A stretch of 9,908 nucleotides of DNA from an uncultured Methylophaga sp. (GTDB lineage: Bacteria > Pseudomonadota > Gammaproteobacteria > Nitrosococcales > Methylophagaceae): positions 1-9,908 of the forward strand of contig CANRLD010000057.1 in NCBI GenBank assembly GCA_947631375.1. The letters run 5' to 3'. Under the pieces are notes generated by a model. That model did not search any database, was not told where the DNA came from, and was given only the letters and a program-made list of their open reading frames with translations. A program made the position numbers and the translations under genes. Shown piece by piece: positions 6,765 through 9,908 of the stretch (positions are counted from its first letter, which is position 1; the number at the start of each line of letters is the position of its first letter).

Positions 6765-7160
6765 TTATTGATCGTCATACTGTTTTGGCTCGGCCTCTTT
6801 CAATCTCAGTACACAGCCAATCATTATTGCAGCTAATCCCAGTAGCATCACTTGCAAATTTGTATTTCCCCATAACATGGTGATCGAAATACTAAAGGTA
6901 ATGACAAGCATGGTCACGGCTTGCAGTTTTGTACGTCGACGTACCGTTTTAGTTTGATCCCATTGTTTTAGCGGCTTACCTATCCAGCGATTGTTCAATA
7001 GCATTTGGTGAAAGCGCGGCGAGGTTTCTGCAAAGCAGGCGACAGCCAGGATCATAAAGGGAGTGGTCGGCATGACCGGCAATACTGCGCCGATAAGGCC
7101 GAGGACAACAAAAAGCCAGCCACAGCTGAAGATAAAATAATGTTTAAGTTTTTTTTGCAT
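6765..7160 (-). CDS. DUF454 (YbaN-like) inner-membrane protein
   Basis: This is a complete 131-residue protein. The family signature is clear: GWLFVVLGLIGAVLPVMPTT followed by PFMILAVACFAETSPRFHQM, then a short basic segment with GKPLKQWDQTKTVRRRTK. Hydrophobic stretches at about residues 8-45 (two helices around the GAVLPVMPTTPF turn) and about 79-116 (two more) predict a small inner-membrane protein with a charged, Lys/Glu-rich C-terminal tail. E. coli YbaN is the best known relative, and the biochemical role of the family is unknown. The ATG at 7160 matches the family's N-terminus, but no Shine-Dalgarno is present immediately upstream (the preceding bases read AACTCT). The downstream same-strand neighbour is the HopJ-family gene, 118 nt away, so co-transcription is possible but not evident. 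Confidence 0.9.
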   Translation of the reverse strand: MQKKLKHYFIFSCGWLFVVLGLIGAVLPVMPTTPFMILAVACFAETSPRFHQMLLNNRWIGKPLKQWDQTKTVRRRTKLQAVTMLVITFSISITMLWGNTNLQVMLLGLAAIMIGCVLRLKEAEPKQYDDQ

Positions 7161-7222
7161 AGAGTTAAAGATTATCGTCTGTCAGCGTGGATAGATCCAA
7201 ATTGAATATGTTGGTATCAGGC

Positions 7223-7250
7223 GTTACATGATAGTGTCATTCACGGTAAC
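7223..7250. repeat. Imperfect dyad in the divergent DUF454 / sensor intergenic region
   Basis: GTTACATGA (7223-7231) can pair with TCAT (7237-7240) and, after a 5-nt bulge, GTAAC (7246-7250). The dyad lies in the 245-bp space between the two divergent genes, next to an isolated TATAAT hexamer on the minus strand (7261-7256) that lacks a good -35. It could be a regulator site or a weak hairpin. I see no gene, RNA or clear promoter pair elsewhere in this spacer. Confidence 0.25.
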
Positions 7251-7405
7251 AAATGATTATACGTGTTGAGCCATGGCGATGCGTTCTATGTTTCGGCTGG
7301 TAGCTAACATCTGCAATGGTGGTCAGCATTCTGGTTGATCTTATGGCACTATTTATCACATCTTGTTGCAAAATTGATGACGACTTAATTTGTTAAAGAG
7401 GGTGT

Positions 7406-9908
7406 ATGGTGCGACATAGAAAACTATTTCAGCTACCGATTCGTACGGTAATTGTCGCAGGCCTGGTGCTTTCCGGTTTGCTGGCAGCTTTGGTTGTTAT
7501 CAGCTTGCAACATCATCTTAATAGGCAGCACGCTGCCGATCTGATTATTTCCCGCTTTCAGCAAACCGTGAGCAGCACACAGGAATATCTGCAATCCATT
7601 GATACACGGGCCATTTCCGAGCTGACAGAGCTGGCAAAGTTACCGCGCTTACAGGAAAGCAGCCAAATCGACGAAGAAAACATTCAGCTGCTGAGTGCGG
7701 TAATGCAGCGAAATCAATTATTTCAAGCTGTTTATCTGGCGCAACCCAATGGTGACGTTGAACAGCTGGTTAATTTGCAGGCTAGCCCGATAATACGCCA
7801 ACAATTACACGCCGAGGAGGCGGATTACTGGTTACGCATCCAGCTGTTTGAGGAAGCAGGACAACAGCAAAGACGGCTGGAATATTATGATCGTAACTTT
7901 AGGCTTCGCCATGTCTGGCAGCATGATATTGACCTGGATATCACCAGTCAGTCGTGGTTTGCTGATGCTTCGACCGATAAGCTTATTAAGCGCCAGTCCT
8001 ATTTGTTGCCGGATACTCAGGTCTCGAATCAGACGTATTCCATCAGGCTGCCTGAAACTGGCTCGGTGCTGGCGATCACTGCTGAATTATTTTCGTTAAA
8101 TACCTTTTTGCAAAGTCGCGATACGGCAACAGAAGCAGCGATATATTTTTATCCGCAAGAAGGGGAGGTGATTGCTTCCAACCAGCCGCAACAGTTGCCA
8201 GCAAAGCTGCCGGAAGCACCGCGATTAGCGCTTGATAATAATCAATTGGCGCTGATTGAAAGTCAGCCGGTATTGCGGATTGCCAGTGAAACGGTGTGGC
8301 CGCCTTTCAGTTTTACCAACTCGGGCGTGCCGACGGGTTATGCGGTGGATGTGCTGCATTACATTTCTCGAATGACCGGGCTGGAAATGCACTATGTTAC
8401 CGGGGCCAACTGGCAGGAACTGGCGTCAAAGTTTGTTGATGGCCAGCTGGACATTATGCAGCCGGTTTTTTATTCGGAGTTTCGCAACTTTATGGGAGAG
8501 ATCACCTCTGCCTTTGTTGAAGCGCCTTACGGGATTATCAGCAAGTCGAATCAGCCATTGACCACCATTAGCCAATTGAACGGAAAAACGGTGGCGATTC
8601 CCGAAGGCTGGTCACTAACCGGACGAATTCGGGCTGCTTTTCCAGAAATTAATATTATTGAGGTCGATACAACCCATGGTGTCTTTGCAGCGGTTATTAA
8701 TGGCGAGGCTGATGCAGGGATGGATACAGCGATTACCTTACAATATCTTATCGACCATCGCTATCCCGAACAGGTGACGCTGCATCAGTCTGTTGACTTT
8801 TCACCGGCGCAACTGCCAGGGAACCTGCATTTTATGATTAATCGCCAGCGCAGCGGCATTGCCGATATTTTTAATCAGGCACTGGAGGAGTTGTCTGGCA
8901 GTCATCGGCAGGCGCTGGTCAACAAATGGTTTAATTTTGTCGACAATGCTTCCCGGGAGCCAGCGCTCGACTTGAAGCAGGTTCGAGAAGCCGGGTTAGC
9001 GCCAGAAGCATCCTTGCAACCGTTGACACTCGGCGATACAGAATATTTTGTTTATCACCAGCAGCTGGGGCTGGATGAAGGTGATCAGCAATTTCTCACG
9101 TTTATCACGCCGCAAAGCGCAGTGATGGCAACGGTATGGCAAAAAACTCAACATGCCATCTCGGTCGCGGTGTGGATATTACTGTTATTGTTGCCCGTCA
9201 GCTGGTTTTTTGCCTCCTGGATAGCATCGGCAATCCAAAGACTGCAACATAATCTTGGCCATGTGAGACAGCGCCGTTTTGCTGAGGTAGAGCCGCAGCC
9301 AAGCCATATTACAGAATGGCAGGCAATCAATACTGAGCTGCAGGCCATGTCACAATCCATTCAGCAGCACGATAAAACACACGCTGATTGGGTTGATGCT
9401 CTTATTACTGCGGTTGCCAAAGCGGTTGATGCGAAATCAAATTATCCTACAAGACACCATGTATTAGTGCCGGAGCTGACCATGTTGCTGGCCGATGCTG
9501 CCAGTGAATCCGCAGCGGAAGCTTTTCAGCAATTTCAACTGGAAGATGATGTGGCGCGCCGAGAATTACGGCTTGCTGCCTGGTTGCATGGTCTGGGGAA
9601 AATCACCACGCCGGAACATTTGGTGGATAAGCGCAGTAAGCTGGAAATGGTTTATAACCGGATCCATGAAATTCGTATGCGCTTTGAAGTGTTGTGGCGC
9701 GATGCTGAACTGAAATATTGGCAACAAAGCAGTCAGCAGCCGGAAAAACGAGCGATGTTTGAGCAGGCGCTGGAAGTCAAAAAGCTGCAGTTGCAAGACG
9801 ATTTTGCTTTTGTTGCCCAGTGTAATCTTGGCAGCGAGTTTATGGATAAAAATGCCAACGCCCGACTGAAAAAGCTGGCTGCAATAACCTGGGAAAGACA
9901 TTTTGACG
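7406..9908 (+). CDS. Membrane sensor with Cache-like and SBP_bac_3 periplasmic domains and a degenerate HD-GYP-type output domain, partial
   Basis: This frame is open from the ATG at 7406 to the right edge (834 codons, no stop). The start follows GAGGG (7398-7402), with an in-frame TAA at 7394 just upstream. Residues 13-34 form a membrane helix. Residues about 40-275 look like a dCache-type sensor (QSWFADA at 182-188, then a LAITAELFSLNTFL strand-helix). Residues about 290-510 are a type 3 solute-binding domain: LRIASETVWPPFSF, then GVPTGYAVDVLHYI, LNGKTVAIPEG and a final VNKWF. Residues 585-607 form a second helix, followed by a short linker. From about 660 the cytoplasmic part follows the HD-GYP variant pattern: AVDAKSNYP, HHVLVPELTMLLADAA, then WLHGLGKITTPEHLVDK and NRIHEIRMRFEVL (His754). 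HD-GYP proteins hydrolyse cyclic dinucleotides. Here the dyad His728-Asp is His728-Gly729, and the usual Arg of the GHxxRVPEL segment is Leu687, so catalysis is doubtful. The GYP part lies beyond the window. It may sense amino acids or similar small solutes in the periplasm; the ligand is unknown. Confidence 0.85.
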   Translation, partial: MVRHRKLFQLPIRTVIVAGLVLSGLLAALVVISLQHHLNRQHAADLIISRFQQTVSSTQEYLQSIDTRAISELTELAKLPRLQESSQIDEENIQLLSAVMQRNQLFQAVYLAQPNGDVEQLVNLQASPIIRQQLHAEEADYWLRIQLFEEAGQQQRRLEYYDRNFRLRHVWQHDIDLDITSQSWFADASTDKLIKRQSYLLPDTQVSNQTYSIRLPETGSVLAITAELFSLNTFLQSRDTATEAAIYFYPQEGEVIASNQPQQLPAKLPEAPRLALDNNQLALIESQPVLRIASETVWPPFSFTNSGVPTGYAVDVLHYISRMTGLEMHYVTGANWQELASKFVDGQLDIMQPVFYSEFRNFMGEITSAFVEAPYGIISKSNQPLTTISQLNGKTVAIPEGWSLTGRIRAAFPEINIIEVDTTHGVFAAVINGEADAGMDTAITLQYLIDHRYPEQVTLHQSVDFSPAQLPGNLHFMINRQRSGIADIFNQALEELSGSHRQALVNKWFNFVDNASREPALDLKQVREAGLAPEASLQPLTLGDTEYFVYHQQLGLDEGDQQFLTFITPQSAVMATVWQKTQHAISVAVWILLLLLPVSWFFASWIASAIQRLQHNLGHVRQRRFAEVEPQPSHITEWQAINTELQAMSQSIQQHDKTHADWVDALITAVAKAVDAKSNYPTRHHVLVPELTMLLADAASESAAEAFQQFQLEDDVARRELRLAAWLHGLGKITTPEHLVDKRSKLEMVYNRIHEIRMRFEVLWRDAELKYWQQSSQQPEKRAMFEQALEVKKLQLQDDFAFVAQCNLGSEFMDKNANARLKKLAAITWERHFD

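Noticed and set aside
7005..7205. Plus-strand frame of 66 codons over the DUF454 gene and its upstream region
   Set aside because: It is antisense to the clear DUF454 signature and has no recognisable product.
9566..9901. Minus-strand frame of 111 codons near the right end
   Set aside because: It is antisense to the HD-GYP-type domain, whose conserved motifs on the plus strand establish the true frame.
1..9908. CRISPR arrays, insertion sequences, tRNA or rRNA genes
   Set aside because: No regularly spaced repeats, transposase motifs, terminal inverted repeats or tRNA-like cloverleaf signals were seen on either strand.

Overview
The window looks like chromosomal DNA of a free-living, probably aquatic gammaproteobacterium. 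The RplM and RpsI sequences are close to the gammaproteobacterial forms (142 and 129 residues). The window also carries a BacA/UppP-type phosphatase, a HopJ-family protein, a DUF454 (YbaN-like) membrane protein, a DUF3683 FAD/Fe-S oxidoreductase and a very large periplasmic-sensing HD-GYP protein. I cannot name the genus. No mobile element, CRISPR array, tRNA or rRNA is visible.

Layout from left to right. Positions 1-364 (minus) hold the N-terminal part of a secreted outer-membrane protein of the PagL lipid A deacylase type, cut by the window edge. A strong intrinsic terminator at 449-476 separates it from the rplM-rpsI ribosomal protein operon (500-1330, minus), which has a clear sigma70 promoter at 1383-1411. 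Directly upstream on the same strand is uppP (1418-2215), which recycles the undecaprenyl carrier lipid. A 142-bp divergent intergenic region with a perfect GACCCA-N7-TGGGTC palindrome follows.

The largest complete gene (2358-6215, plus) encodes a 1285-residue fusion: a DUF3683 N-terminus, a GlcD/D-lactate-dehydrogenase-like FAD oxidase, two 4Fe-4S clusters and two CCG cysteine-rich domains. It is probably a respiratory 2-hydroxyacid (D-lactate or glycolate type) dehydrogenase that passes electrons to the quinone pool. It ends at a GC-rich stem-loop facing two minus-strand genes: a HopJ-family small protein (6299-6646) and a DUF454 inner-membrane protein (6765-7160).

The right end (7406 to the window edge, plus) is an uninterrupted reading frame of at least 834 codons. 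It encodes a membrane sensor with a Cache-like periplasmic domain, a second periplasmic domain of the solute-binding type (SBP_bac_3), a second membrane helix and the start of an HD-GYP-type cytoplasmic domain. The HD dyad reads His-Gly instead of His-Asp, so this output domain may be catalytically inactive. This is the most unusual feature of the window. The genes do not form one obvious pathway. They read as housekeeping genes (translation, envelope lipid recycling) next to a respiratory enzyme and a signalling protein.
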